DNA from: Kocuria marina
GTDB lineage: Bacteria > Actinomycetota > Actinomycetes > Actinomycetales > Micrococcaceae
Reading direction: 5' to 3'
NCBI GenBank assembly: GCA_014652975.1
Contig: BMZV01000003.1
Location: 1-64,000 of the forward strand
DNA: 64,000 nucleotides
Within the stretch, counting starts at the first letter, position 1; the number at the start of each line of letters is the position of its first letter. Both the position numbers and the translations under genes were made by a program. This document shows positions 1 to 11,104 of this stretch, one piece after another. The notes below the pieces were generated by a model, which did not search any database, was not told the DNA's origin, and was given only the letters and a program-made list of their open reading frames with translations.

Positions 1-190
1 AAAACAAAAAAACTTTGGTATCAACAAACTAGACACACTATTGAGTTGACAAACAACAAACCACACCACACGGCCCCTCACCAGGGCCACAACGGTCGGT
101 TGTCCGATCGAGCCGCTCCGGGCCGATCGACGATTTTGGGAGTTGCCTCTCGGATCGAACCTCTTCGGTCCGCCGCGAAGCGACTCATCA
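1..190 (-). promoter_or_regulatory. Leader region of an rRNA (16S) operon
   Basis: On the minus strand positions 50 to 13 read GTCAACTCAATAGTGTGT, then CTAGTTTGTTGATACCA and a T-rich run. This resembles the conserved actinobacterial rrn leader block (ACTCAACAGTGTGT ... TTGATGCCA) that lies just before 16S rRNA and is linked to antitermination and RNase III processing. The 16S gene itself would begin just outside the left edge. The 16S identity is inferred from this leader and from the downstream position relative to tyrS. No protein-coding gene is convincing between 1 and 495. Confidence 0.75.
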
Positions 191-220
191 AGCTTAGTTC
201 CGCGTTGCTCGGCGTGTCAA
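191..220 (-). promoter_or_regulatory. Probable rrn promoter
   Basis: On the minus strand TTGACA (220 to 215) and TAAGCT (196 to 191) are separated by 18 bases, a good sigma-A-type promoter about 140 bases upstream of the conserved leader block. A second, weaker -10-like TATGGT lies near 272 without a clear -35. The strong promoter reads away from tyrS toward the left edge, as expected for a multi-promoter rRNA operon. Confidence 0.6.
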
Positions 221-495
221 CTTGACTGTTCAAGCCGATTCGCTTCGCGCTGCCGAATGCCAGGTAACCATAGCATGAACGAGGTCCGACGTGTCGGGCT
301 GATCTTTGCCGGTCACCCCGCGGCTCCGGTTCCTTCTCGGTTCCTCGCCGCGGCGACTCGGAATACATTACACACGAGCCGGGACCGGCGCAAAACGCTG
401 GCCCCGGCTCGCGGGTGCTCCGCCGTGCGGCGGTTCCGGGCGTCCATGCCCGGGGTATGTGATCAGGGGCCCGACGGGGACCCGGTGCCCGACGA

Positions 496-1803
496 TCAGC
501 TCCCGACCGTGACGGCTGCCAGGTTCTTCTTGCCCCGGCGCAGCAGCGCGAACCGACCGTGCAACAGGTCGTCCGCGGTCAGGGTGGCGTCCTCCCCCGA
601 GAGCTTGCGGTTGTTGACGGAGGCACCGCCCTCCTTGAGCGTGCGCCGCGCGGCGGACTTGGATTCCGCCAGGCCCGTGGCCACGAGCAGATCCACCACG
701 GCGTGCTCACCCGGTGCGACCTCCGCGTGGGGCAGCTCTGCCGCGACCGCCGCGAGCGTGTCTTCGTCCAGGTCCTCGAAAGAACCCTTGCCGAACACGG
801 CGGCGGACGCCTCGATCGCCTTGCGCGTGGCCTCGGGCCCGTGCACCAGGGTGTTGACGTCCGAGGCCAGGACCTTCTGGGCCTCACGCCGGAAGGGTTC
901 CTCCTCGGTGAGACGCTGCAGTTCCGCGATCTCCTCGCGGGTGCGGAAGGTGAAGACCTTGAGTCGATCCGCCACGTCCGCGTCCGCGGTGTTGAGCCAG
1001 AACTGGTAGAAGGCGTAAGGCGAGGTCAGTTCCGGATCCAGCCAGATGGCATTGCCCTCCGACTTCCCGAACTTGGTGCCGTCCGAGTTGGTGATCAGCG
1101 GCGTGCCGATCGCGTGCACCGTGGCACCCTCGGCCTTGCGCACCAGGTCGGTGCCGGAGGTGAGGTTGCCCCACTGGTCGGAACCGCCGGTCTGCAGGAC
1201 GCAGTCGTACTGCCGGTACAGGTTGAGGAAGTCCAGTCCCTGCAGGATCTGGTAGCTGAACTCGGTGTAGGAGATCCCCTCTTCCGAGTTCAACCGCTTG
1301 GCCACGATGTCCTTCTTGATCATGGTGCCCACGCGGAAGTTCTTGCCGATGTCCCGCAGGAAATCGATCGCGGACAGCTGGGACGTCCAGTCCAGGTTGT
1401 TGACCATGCGCGCGGGATTGTCCCCCTCGAAGGACAGGAACCGCTGGACCTGTTCGCGCAGCAGGTTTACCCATTCGGCCACGGTCTCGCGCGAGTTGAG
1501 GACGCGTTCCGAGGTCTGCCGCGGATCACCGATCAGCCCGGTGGATCCGCCGACCAGACCGATCGGGTGGTGTCCCGCGAGTTGGAGTCGGCGAAGCAGC
1601 AACAACTGCACCAGGTGTCCCAGGTGCAGGGAGGACGCCGTGGGGTCGAACCCGCAGTAATACGTGATGGGACCACCGTCGAGCGTTTCCTGCAGGGCCT
1701 CCGCATCCGTGGAGACCTGGACGAGTCCGCGCCAGTTCAGCTCCTCCCACAGGGAGGAGAAGGACGGATCGTTGTGCTGCGTGCTGAGATCGGTGGTTGA
1801 CAC
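496..1803 (-). CDS. tyrS: Tyrosyl-tRNA synthetase
   Basis: This class I aminoacyl-tRNA synthetase charges tRNA-Tyr with tyrosine in the cytoplasm. The 435-residue protein has the usual bacterial TyrRS length. The HIGH motif appears as HLGH at residues 60-63, after the tyrosine-pocket segment YYCGFDPT. The KMSKS-equivalent is KFGKS at 244-248, and the C-terminal 70 or so residues form an S4-like RNA-binding domain ending in LLRRGKKNLAAV. It lies immediately upstream of the rrn promoter region in the same direction, an arrangement I recall from related actinobacteria. The gap to the upstream helicase gene is only 13 bases, so the two may be co-transcribed. Confidence 0.97.
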   Translation of the reverse strand: MSTTDLSTQHNDPSFSSLWEELNWRGLVQVSTDAEALQETLDGGPITYYCGFDPTASSLHLGHLVQLLLLRRLQLAGHHPIGLVGGSTGLIGDPRQTSERVLNSRETVAEWVNLLREQVQRFLSFEGDNPARMVNNLDWTSQLSAIDFLRDIGKNFRVGTMIKKDIVAKRLNSEEGISYTEFSYQILQGLDFLNLYRQYDCVLQTGGSDQWGNLTSGTDLVRKAEGATVHAIGTPLITNSDGTKFGKSEGNAIWLDPELTSPYAFYQFWLNTADADVADRLKVFTFRTREEIAELQRLTEEEPFRREAQKVLASDVNTLVHGPEATRKAIEASAAVFGKGSFEDLDEDTLAAVAAELPHAEVAPGEHAVVDLLVATGLAESKSAARRTLKEGGASVNNRKLSGEDATLTADDLLHGRFALLRRGKKNLAAVTVGS

Positions 1804-1816
1804 GTGGACTAAGTTA

Positions 1817-4114
1817 TCAGGCCGCCGTGGGGTCCCCGGCGCCCGGTTCCCCGGGTTGCGGGGTGATCCCGTCGGGCAGTCCGTGGGCCGCCACGAGGTA
1901 CAACCGCTGGGTGGGACGGGTCATGGCCACGTACAGATTGCCCGGGCCCCCGGCGGGGTCGTCCGCGATCTCCGTGGGTTCCACGACCACCACGGAATCG
2001 AACTCGAGGCCCTTGGCATCCCACGGGGTGAGCACCATGATCCGCCGGTCCAGGCTGCGCATGCCCGCGGCCACGAGCCCCGGGAAGGCCTCGTCCAGGG
2101 CCTTACCCACCGCGGCCAAACGTCCCCCGGGGCACACCACTCCCACGAGACCCCCGGCGAGCCGCTCCAGTTCGCGCCGCACCTGCGCCACGATCTCCGC
2201 GGCCAGCTCCGCCTCGACGGCCACCGGCACGATCACGGGCGGATCGCCGCCGCGCACCGCCGTGGGATCGGAGACCGCGATCCCCGTAGCCTGCGCGACC
2301 CGCACCGCGGCGTCGGCGATCGGTTGCGGGGTGCGGTAGTTGACCGTGAGTTCCTCGAGCGTGAATCGCTCCCCCACGAACGGCTCGAGCGCCTCGTCCC
2401 AGGTCCGGGCCGCCGCCGCGTTCCCCGCCTGAGCGATGTCACCGACCACCGTGAAGGACTTCAGGGGGCACCGGCGCATGAGCACGCGCCACTGCATGGG
2501 CGAGAGTTCCTGCGCCTCGTCCACGACTACGTGCCCGTACGCCCACGTACGGTCCGACGACGCCGCTTCGGCCGCCGTCATCCGGTGCGGCGCCTCAGCG
2601 TTGAAAGACGTGAGCTGTTCGACCGTGACGACGCCCTGGGCACCGATGTCCTCGAAACCCTCCGCCATGGCCTCGAGCGCCTTCTGCGCCGATTCCTGGG
2701 CCTTGCGCTCCTCGAGCGAACGGTCCCCGCGCACCTTGATACCGGCGGACTCGAAGTCGCCCAACAGTTCCGCGGCCTCGTCCAGCAGGGCGACGTCGGG
2801 TACGGTCAACGGCGCGTCGACGGGCCGCAGCAGGCGCGAGACCTGGGCGTCCGAGAGCCGCGGGGCGGCGGAGCGCAGGTAGTGCTCCTTGCCGAACAAC
2901 TGAGCCACGAGTTGCTGGGGTGTCAAGGGCAACCACAGCAGGTTGAGCGCGATGCGTACCTCTCGGGACTGTCGCAGGTCCTCCTTGAGGTACGAGCGGT
3001 CCATCGTGGTCCCGGCCTTCTCGTTGAGCTCGTCCCCGAGGTTCTGGGCGAGCTCCTTGACGATGACCTTCACGAACGTCTCGCGGGCCTCGTTGTGCGG
3101 CTTGCCCGTGGCGCGCGCACGCTCCCGGGCCCGGCGCACAAGCGAGGGTTCGAGCCGCACGCGGTGGCCGTCCACGGTGAGCCACTGCGTGCGCTCGGGA
3201 ACCTTCTGCCGGTCAGCAACGGCGCGCTTGATGACGTCCACCATGTGCAGCCCGGACTTCCAGCGGGTCACCCAGGGGTCGGTCTCGACCGTGCCGTGCA
3301 CACCCGGATAGAGGTCCGCGAGGGACGACATCACCACGCCGGTCTCCCCGAGCGCCGGAAGCACGCGTTCGATGTACCACAGGAACGACGACGACGGACC
3401 CACGATCAGCACACCCGACTTGGCGAGCCGCTCCCGGTGTTCGTATAACAAGTACGCGGCACGGTGCAGGGCCACGGCGGTCTTGCCGGTACCCGGGCCA
3501 CCCTGGACCACGCGCACCCCGGACAGCGGGGCGCGAATGATGCGGTCTTGTTCGGCCTGGATCGTGGCGACGATGTCCGTCATGCGGCCCGTGCGCTCGG
3601 AGTTCAGGGCCGCGATGAGTGCGCCCTCGCCGTGCACAACCTCGGCGTCGGAGACGGCACCCGGATCCAGGACGTCGTCCTCGAGGGCGGTGACGTCCCG
3701 CCCGTCCATGATGAGGTGGCGTCGACGCACCAGGTCCATGGGGTTGGCGGCGGTGGCCTGGTAGAAGGCCCCGGCCTCGCGGGCCCGCCAGTCCAGTACG
3801 AGCCGGCGGTGGTCCTCCGTGGCCAGTCCGAGCCGGCCCACGTAATGCCGCTCCCCCTCGGTGGTGTCCAGGCGACCGAAGACCAAACGTTCATCCACCG
3901 AGTTGAGTTGGGTGAGGCGGTCCTCGTAATGCGTGGCGAATGCGTCACGTTCGGAGCGCGCCTGGTGTCCCCCGCCGAAGTTCGTGGTCCGGACGCGGCG
4001 CAACTCATCCGCATTGAGTTGCCGCAACTCGTCCAACCGGGCGTAGGCCTCGGCGACGTAGCGCCGTTCCTCCCCCAGTTGCCGGGACACCTCCACGGAT
4101 GCGGATTCCTCCAC
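1817..4114 (-). CDS. HelD/HelR-like UvrD-family ATPase acting on RNA polymerase
   Basis: The protein is a superfamily 1 helicase-like ATPase. Counted from the upstream GTG at 4132, GPGTGKT (Walker A) is at residues 212-218 and a VVVDEAQ Walker B lies in the second half, followed by VVGDIAQAG. The N-terminus is predicted coiled coil, and the middle has the LVLDWRA and FYQATAANP motifs typical of HelD relatives. HelD-family proteins pull stalled RNA polymerase off DNA, and the actinobacterial HelR branch protects polymerase from rifampicin. Which branch this one belongs to is not decided here. I chose GTG 4114 because GAGGTGA sits eight bases before it, whereas GTG 4132 has no ribosome-binding site. 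The predicted protein is 765 residues. Confidence 0.8.
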   Translation of the reverse strand: MEESASVEVSRQLGEERRYVAEAYARLDELRQLNADELRRVRTTNFGGGHQARSERDAFATHYEDRLTQLNSVDERLVFGRLDTTEGERHYVGRLGLATEDHRRLVLDWRAREAGAFYQATAANPMDLVRRRHLIMDGRDVTALEDDVLDPGAVSDAEVVHGEGALIAALNSERTGRMTDIVATIQAEQDRIIRAPLSGVRVVQGGPGTGKTAVALHRAAYLLYEHRERLAKSGVLIVGPSSSFLWYIERVLPALGETGVVMSSLADLYPGVHGTVETDPWVTRWKSGLHMVDVIKRAVADRQKVPERTQWLTVDGHRVRLEPSLVRRARERARATGKPHNEARETFVKVIVKELAQNLGDELNEKAGTTMDRSYLKEDLRQSREVRIALNLLWLPLTPQQLVAQLFGKEHYLRSAAPRLSDAQVSRLLRPVDAPLTVPDVALLDEAAELLGDFESAGIKVRGDRSLEERKAQESAQKALEAMAEGFEDIGAQGVVTVEQLTSFNAEAPHRMTAAEAASSDRTWAYGHVVVDEAQELSPMQWRVLMRRCPLKSFTVVGDIAQAGNAAAARTWDEALEPFVGERFTLEELTVNYRTPQPIADAAVRVAQATGIAVSDPTAVRGGDPPVIVPVAVEAELAAEIVAQVRRELERLAGGLVGVVCPGGRLAAVGKALDEAFPGLVAAGMRSLDRRIMVLTPWDAKGLEFDSVVVVEPTEIADDPAGGPGNLYVAMTRPTQRLYLVAAHGLPDGITPQPGEPGAGDPTAA

Positions 4115-4201
4115 GCACTTCACCTCACGCACACTGCCGACGGGTCCGGTCGCTCAACCGGCGATCGTCTATCCTACCGCTCGATCCGCGCGACTCCCCC
4201 G

Positions 4202-4729
4202 TCACACGCGCAACAGTGCGCGCACGCGATGCCCGCCCAGTTGGGCCCGGCCGCGCAGCGCAGTCAGCTCCATGATCACGCCGAAACCCGCGACGTTGTA
4301 CCCGCCGCGCGTCAACAACGACGCCGTGGCACCCAGGGTCCCGCCCGTGGCGAGGAGGTCGTCCAGGACCAGGACGCGCGAACCGCGGGGAGCGTCGTCG
4401 GTGTGGATCTCCAGGGTGCCCGTGCCGTACTCGAGGTCGTAGGCCTGGGAGATGGTCTCGCGCGGGAGCTTGCCCGCCTTGCGCACCGGGATGATCCCCA
4501 CCCCGGACGCGTACGCCACGGCCGCGGCGATCATGAATCCGCGCGCCTCCACACCGGCCACGCAGTCGTACTGGCCGCGGAAGGCGTCCACGAGCGCGTC
4601 CACGGTGCGCTGGAAACCGTCCCCGTCCGCGAACAGGGGCGTGAGATCGCGGAAGAGCACCCCCGGCTCGGGATGGTCGGGGATCTTGGCGCACAACCGG
4701 TCGATCATCTGTTCCACGGATTCAGTCAC
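4202..4729 (-). CDS. apt: Adenine phosphoribosyltransferase
   Basis: The enzyme makes AMP from adenine and phosphoribosyl pyrophosphate in purine salvage. The 175-residue protein has the family length. The PRPP-binding signature VLVLDDLLATGGT is at residues 119-131, and the Apt-type FRDLTPLF segment is near residue 27. The start is GTG. The spacing to the weak upstream GGAG is short, so a start a few codons inside is possible. It is transcribed in the same direction as the DNA glycosylase and argH but separated by 40 bases. Confidence 0.95.
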   Translation of the reverse strand: MTESVEQMIDRLCAKIPDHPEPGVLFRDLTPLFADGDGFQRTVDALVDAFRGQYDCVAGVEARGFMIAAAVAYASGVGIIPVRKAGKLPRETISQAYDLEYGTGTLEIHTDDAPRGSRVLVLDDLLATGGTLGATASLLTRGGYNVAGFGVIMELTALRGRAQLGGHRVRALLRV

Positions 4730-4769
4730 CGCTCCATCGTATCCGGCGCACCGCGCGGCGGGCGGTGCG

Positions 4770-7014
<2,245 letters not shown>

Positions 7015-7062
7015 CGCGATGATGTGGTGATCACCCGCGCACCGGGGCGCGGGAGACGGATG

Positions 7063-8268
7063 TCAGCCCTCGGCGAGGCCCTGCTCGCGGCGGGAGGCCA
7101 CCTTGGAGGACATCCCGAACAGTTCGATGAACCCGCGGGCGTTGGACTGGTCGAAGGAGTCACCCTCGTCGTACGTGGCCAGGTTGAAGTCGTAGAGACC
7201 CGTGGACGAACGCCGCCCGGTCACGGTGGCCCGGCCCGCGTGCAACTCCATGCGGATGTCACCGTTGACGTACTTCTGGGTGTCCTCGATGAACACGTCC
7301 AAGGACTTCTTCAACGGGGAGAACCACTGGCCGTCGTAGACGAGCTCGGTCCAGCGCTGACCCACGGTCTTCTTGAAGCGGGCCTGCTCGCGCTCGATCG
7401 TGACGTTCTCGAGTTCCTTGTGCGCGGCGATCAACGCCATGGCACCCGGGGCCTCGTAGATCTCGCGGGACTTGATGCCCACGAGCCGGTCCTCAACGAT
7501 GTCGATCCGCCCCACACCCTGGGCACCCGCGCGGCGGTTGAGCTCCTGGATGGCCTGCAGCGGCGTGACGGGCTTGCCGTCGAGCGCCACGGGCACGCCC
7601 TGCTCGAACGTGATCACGACCTCGTCCGCGGCGGGCGGGAACGTGGGATCGTCCGTGTAGTCGTAGACGTCCTTGGTGGGCGCGTTCCAGATGTCCTCGA
7701 GGAACCCGGTCTCCACCGCGCGGCCCCACACGTTCTGGTCGATCGAGAAGGGGTTCTTCTTGGTCGTGGCGATCGGCAGGTTGTTGTTCTCCGCGTACGT
7801 GATGGCCTTCTCACGGGTCAACGCGAGGTCACGTACCGGCGCGATGCACTTGAGTTCGGGACCCAGGGTCTGGATGCCCACCTCGAAGCGCACCTGGTCG
7901 TTGCCCTTGCCCGTGCAGCCGTGGGCCACCGTGGTGGCACCGAACTGCTTCGCGGCCTTCACGAGGTGCTTGACGATCACCGGGCGGGAGACGGCCGAGA
8001 CCAGGGGGTAGGAGTCCATGTAGAGACCGTTGGCCTTCAACGCGGGCATGCAGTACTCGCTCGCGAACTCGTCACGGGCGTCCGCGACGTACGCCTCCAC
8101 GGCACCGCAGTCCAGGGCGCGCTGACGCACGGTCTCGAGGTCCTCGCCACCCTGTCCGACATCCACGGCCACGGCGATGACCTCGGCACCGGTGGCCTCA
8201 CCGATCCACCCGATGGCCACGGACGTGTCCAATCCGCCCGAGTAGGCCAATACCACGCGATCACTCAC
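7063..8268 (-). CDS. argG: Argininosuccinate synthase
   Basis: The enzyme joins citrulline and aspartate with ATP hydrolysis to AMP. The N-terminal pyrophosphatase P-loop AYSGGLDTS is at residues 8-16, and the family blocks [14 protein letters not shown] and [16 protein letters not shown]-like follow. The reading frame is open further upstream, but GTG 8268 is preceded by GAGGAAAG at good distance and gives a 401-residue protein of family length. I therefore prefer it over starts up to 8328. A 28-bp ArgR-type operator with an embedded TATAGT -10 element lies 66 bases upstream. Confidence 0.96.
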   Translation of the reverse strand: MSDRVVLAYSGGLDTSVAIGWIGEATGAEVIAVAVDVGQGGEDLETVRQRALDCGAVEAYVADARDEFASEYCMPALKANGLYMDSYPLVSAVSRPVIVKHLVKAAKQFGATTVAHGCTGKGNDQVRFEVGIQTLGPELKCIAPVRDLALTREKAITYAENNNLPIATTKKNPFSIDQNVWGRAVETGFLEDIWNAPTKDVYDYTDDPTFPPAADEVVITFEQGVPVALDGKPVTPLQAIQELNRRAGAQGVGRIDIVEDRLVGIKSREIYEAPGAMALIAAHKELENVTIEREQARFKKTVGQRWTELVYDGQWFSPLKKSLDVFIEDTQKYVNGDIRMELHAGRATVTGRRSSTGLYDFNLATYDEGDSFDQSNARGFIELFGMSSKVASRREQGLAEG

Positions 8269-8334
8269 GGTGCTTTCCTCCACAACTGCTCGATGACGCC
8301 GACTACGCGGGAGTGCCCCGCGGCTCATGCATGA

Positions 8335-8362
8335 CTATACACAGCAATCAGTATTTATGCAT
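8335..8362 (-). promoter_or_regulatory. ArgR operator (double ARG box) of argG
   Basis: On the minus strand the site reads ATGCATAAATACTGATT then GCTGTGTATAG. It matches the site upstream of argC at 24 of 28 positions, with the ATGCATAAATA left half identical. AT-rich boxes of this kind are the known binding sites of hexameric ArgR. A TATAGT -10 element sits in the right half, so bound repressor would block RNA polymerase. The site overlaps the last codons of the upstream fadD-like gene. Confidence 0.75.
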
Positions 8363-9869
8363 CGAGGGTCAGTTCGCGCTTCAAAATCTTGCCCGTAGGG
8401 CCCTTGGGCAGCTCGTCCACGATCCGGTAGATCCGGGGGTACTTGTACTTGGCCACACGCTCCTGGACGAACGCGTCCAGCTCTCGCGTGAGCGCCTCGC
8501 GGCCCTTGGACTGGAGCACCCCGGACTCGAAGACCACCACGGCCCCGACCTCCTCGCCGTGCTTCTCGCTCGGGACTCCCAGCACCGCGGCCTCCACCAC
8601 GCCGGGGAACTGGTAGATGGCCTCCTCGACCTCGCGCGGGTACACGTTGTAACCGCCGCGCAGGATCATGTCCTTCTTCCGGTCCACGATGAAGAACGCG
8701 CCGTCCTCGTCCTCGCGGGCCATGTCACCGGTGTGGAACCAGCCGCCGCGCATCGCGTTCTCGGTGGCCTCGGGCTTGTTCCAGTAGCCCTTCATCACGT
8801 ACTGCCCGCGCACCACGAGCTCACCGACCTCGTTGGTGGGGACCTGCTGGTCGTCCCCGTCCACCACGCGCAGCTCCGCACCGCGCACGGCCGTGCCGAT
8901 GGAGCCCGGCTTGCGCTCGTTGCCCGGTTGGTTGAAGCACACCACCGGCGAGGTCTCGGACAGCCCGTACCCCTCGAACACGGTGGTGTTGAAGACCTTC
9001 TCGAACTTGACCATGACCTCCACGGGCATGGGGGACCCTCCGGACACGCCGGCACGCAGGTCCACGCCCTCGACGGCCTGCGGGTCCTGGTTGGCCTGGT
9101 GCAGCAGGGCCACGTACATGGTGGGGACCCCCGCGAAGATCGTGACACCGTCGCGGCGCAGGATCTCCAGGGCCTTTCCCGGGTGGAAGCGGGGCAGCAG
9201 AGTCACGGCCGCACCGCTGCAGATCACGCCGTTGAGCGCCACCGTCTGGCCGAACACGTGGAAGAAGGGCAGCCCACCGAACATCACGTCCCCGTGGTGC
9301 AGGTTGAACACCTCGCCGGCGACCTCGGCGTTGGTGAGCAGGTTGTGGTGGGTCAGCTCCGCCCCCTTGGGGCGGCCGGTGGTCCCGGACGTGTAGAGCA
9401 GCACGGCCGTGTCCGAGTCCTGACGCTCCACGACGTCACGGTCGGGATCCACACCCTGGAGGCGCTCCACCGTTCCGCGGGCGCTGATGGGCAGCACGTT
9501 GAGGCCCTCGATCTCCTCGGCCGCCTTCTGGCTGGCCTGCGCCATGTCCTCCCACGCGAGCACGAAGGAGCACCCGGAGTCCTGGAAGTGGTAGGTGAGC
9601 TCTCGGGGCGTGAGCAGGGGGTTGAGGGGGACTACGATGCCGCCGGCGCGCAGGATCGCGTAGTACAGCACGGCCATGTGGGGCACGTTGGGCAGCACGA
9701 GGGCCACGCGGTCCCCCGGTCGGATGCCGTTGGCCTTGAGCAGCGCCGCGCCGCGGGCGGAGAGATCGTCCAACTGCCCGTAGGTCATGTGCAGCTCGTC
9801 GAGAATGATCGCGGGATCGGACGTGTACTGGGCGGCCGAGGTGGTGAGCAGGGTGGCCAGGTTGGTCAT
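8355..9869 (-). CDS. Long-chain acyl-CoA synthetase (AMP-forming)
   Basis: The enzyme activates fatty or related carboxylic acids to acyl-CoA through an acyl-adenylate. The AMP-binding signature YTSGTTGRPKG is at residues 159-169. Also visible are YGLSETSP, the FHTGDMA/DRKKD hinge, and a C-terminal PTGKILKREL with the catalytic lysine. The open frame continues upstream to 10109, but ATG 9869 follows CTGGAGGACCC and gives a 504-residue protein typical of FadD-like enzymes. It lies between the two arginine gene blocks and faces the divergent ankyrin gene. The substrate chain length cannot be told from sequence. Confidence 0.92.
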   Translation of the reverse strand: MTNLATLLTTSAAQYTSDPAIILDELHMTYGQLDDLSARGAALLKANGIRPGDRVALVLPNVPHMAVLYYAILRAGGIVVPLNPLLTPRELTYHFQDSGCSFVLAWEDMAQASQKAAEEIEGLNVLPISARGTVERLQGVDPDRDVVERQDSDTAVLLYTSGTTGRPKGAELTHHNLLTNAEVAGEVFNLHHGDVMFGGLPFFHVFGQTVALNGVICSGAAVTLLPRFHPGKALEILRRDGVTIFAGVPTMYVALLHQANQDPQAVEGVDLRAGVSGGSPMPVEVMVKFEKVFNTTVFEGYGLSETSPVVCFNQPGNERKPGSIGTAVRGAELRVVDGDDQQVPTNEVGELVVRGQYVMKGYWNKPEATENAMRGGWFHTGDMAREDEDGAFFIVDRKKDMILRGGYNVYPREVEEAIYQFPGVVEAAVLGVPSEKHGEEVGAVVVFESGVLQSKGREALTRELDAFVQERVAKYKYPRIYRIVDELPKGPTGKILKRELTLDA

Positions 9870-9904
9870 GGGTCCTCCAGAAGACGGTGTGAGTTCTAAC
9901 ACGT

Positions 9905-9919
9905 GATACTGCCCGTATC
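9905..9919. promoter_or_regulatory. Perfect palindrome upstream of the acyl-CoA synthetase gene
   Basis: GATAC and GTATC form a perfect inverted repeat with a 5-base centre, 36 bases upstream of the acyl-CoA ligase start. A TTTGACT motif lies just upstream on the minus strand. The placement suits an operator for a dimeric regulator such as a fatty-acid-responsive TetR protein, but no such regulator is encoded nearby. Confidence 0.35.
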
Positions 9920-10068
9920 GGATATTCGAGTCAAACGTCGACCCCGCCTGGATTCCGCGTGCGACACTAGACAGCGCCGCACGCGACGAGCCCCGGCCGC
10001 CGCTCTCCGCAATCCCGTCAATTCGTTCCCGGGCCACGGGCCGTGGCCCCCGCACAGGAGGATCCCCC

Positions 10069-10500
10069 GTGACCGACCAGCACAGAAACGCGCAGAGCCC
10101 CCAATTCACCGAGGCGGAGCTGGCCTACGTCTCATCCCTGTTCGACGCCGCCCGCAACGGCGACACCCAGCTGCTGAGCTCTGCGCTCGACGCCGGGGTG
10201 CCGGTCAACCTCACGAACAGCAAGGGGGACACCCTGCTGAACCTGGCGGCGTACCTGGAGCGCGAGGAGACGGTGGCCATGCTGCTCGCCCGCGGCGCGG
10301 ACACCGAGCGCGTGAGCGACATGGGCTTCACTGCCCTGGTCTGTGCGGTGTTCCGCGGCAACGAGCCCATTGCCCGCGCGCTGCTCGAGGCGGGGGCGGG
10401 CCAGGCCACGGGTCACCAGCACGCACAGGACGTGGCCCGCGTCTTCGGCCAGGAGCACCTGCTGCCGCTGCTGGAGAGCTACGAGACGCGCGAGGCCTGA
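10069..10500 (+). CDS. Small ankyrin-repeat protein
   Basis: The 143-residue protein contains about three ankyrin repeats. These show as LFDAARNGDTQLLSSALDAG, then NSKGDTLLNLAAYLEREETV, then DMGFTALVCAVFRGNEPIAR. Such repeats are protein-protein binding scaffolds. No catalytic motif or signal peptide is visible, so it is probably cytoplasmic, and its partner is unknown. The GTG start follows AGGAGGATCC. It is transcribed divergently from the acyl-CoA synthetase gene and convergently to argR, and it interrupts the arginine genes. Confidence 0.88.
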   Translation: MTDQHRNAQSPQFTEAELAYVSSLFDAARNGDTQLLSSALDAGVPVNLTNSKGDTLLNLAAYLEREETVAMLLARGADTERVSDMGFTALVCAVFRGNEPIARALLEAGAGQATGHQHAQDVARVFGQEHLLPLLESYETREA

Positions 10501-10554
10501 ACCGGGCGGACGGCACCTGCTCTTCCAGGGGCTGGGGGCCCACCGCCGGGAGGT

Positions 10555-10597
10555 GGCACGGGCGCGGACGGCGCGCGGGCGGCGTCGTCCGCGTGCC
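10555..10597. terminator. Possible bidirectional terminator between ankyrin gene and argR
   Basis: CGCGGACG at 10563-10570 pairs with CGTCCGCG at 10586-10593, and outer GGCAC/GTGCC extends the stem with a small bulge. It sits between two convergent genes. No T-run is visible. Confidence 0.4.
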
Positions 10598-10609
10598 TGG
10601 TGGGCGCGC

Positions 10610-11104
10610 TCAGCGGGCGAGGTCCAGGAACTTCCGCGCGAGCTGCTCCCCGCCCTGGGGATCCCGGCTGACCACCATGATGGTGTCGTCCCCGGCAATG
10701 GTGCCGAGCACCTCGGGGAGCAGCGAGTGGTCGATCGCCGAGGCGAAGTACTGCGCGGCCCCGGGCGGGGTGCGCAGGATCACGAGGTTGGCGCTGCCCT
10801 CGGCCGTCACGAGCAGCTCGCGGCACAGTGCGGCGAGCTTGGCGTCGGTGCTCTCGCGGGTGACGCCGCTGGTCGGGGACCGGTCCACCCCCGCCTGTGG
10901 AACCGCGTAGACCATGCCCCCGCTCGCGGAGCGCACGCGCACCGCCTCGAGTTCCACGAGGTCCCGGGACAGGGTCGCCTGGGTCACCTGGATGCCGTCC
11001 GCCGCGAGCAGTTGGGCCAGTTCGGCCTGCGAGTGGACGTCTCCTCCGGTCACAAGTTCGAGGATCCGGGCCTGGCGCGCCGTCTTGGTCGTGGGGATGC
11101 TCAC
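10610..11104 (-). CDS. argR: Arginine repressor
   Basis: ArgR is the hexameric arginine-dependent repressor of arginine biosynthesis genes. The 164-residue protein has an N-terminal winged helix ([12 protein letters not shown], then [10 protein letters not shown]) and a C-terminal oligomerisation domain with the arginine-binding [12 protein letters not shown] segment. GTG 11104 overlaps the argF stop by four bases and is preceded by GGGAGGAGG, so it is the likely start even though the frame stays open upstream. It is the last gene of argCJBDFR. The operators upstream of argC and argG imply autoregulation of the whole operon. Confidence 0.95.
   Translation of the reverse strand: MSIPTTKTARQARILELVTGGDVHSQAELAQLLAADGIQVTQATLSRDLVELEAVRVRSASGGMVYAVPQAGVDRSPTSGVTRESTDAKLAALCRELLVTAEGSANLVILRTPPGAAQYFASAIDHSLLPEVLGTIAGDDTIMVVSRDPQGGEQLARKFLDLAR

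Noticed and set aside
559-1800. Long open frame on the plus strand opposite tyrS (413 codons)
   Set aside because: It is the antisense shadow of tyrS in high-GC codons and has no family resemblance or ribosome-binding site.
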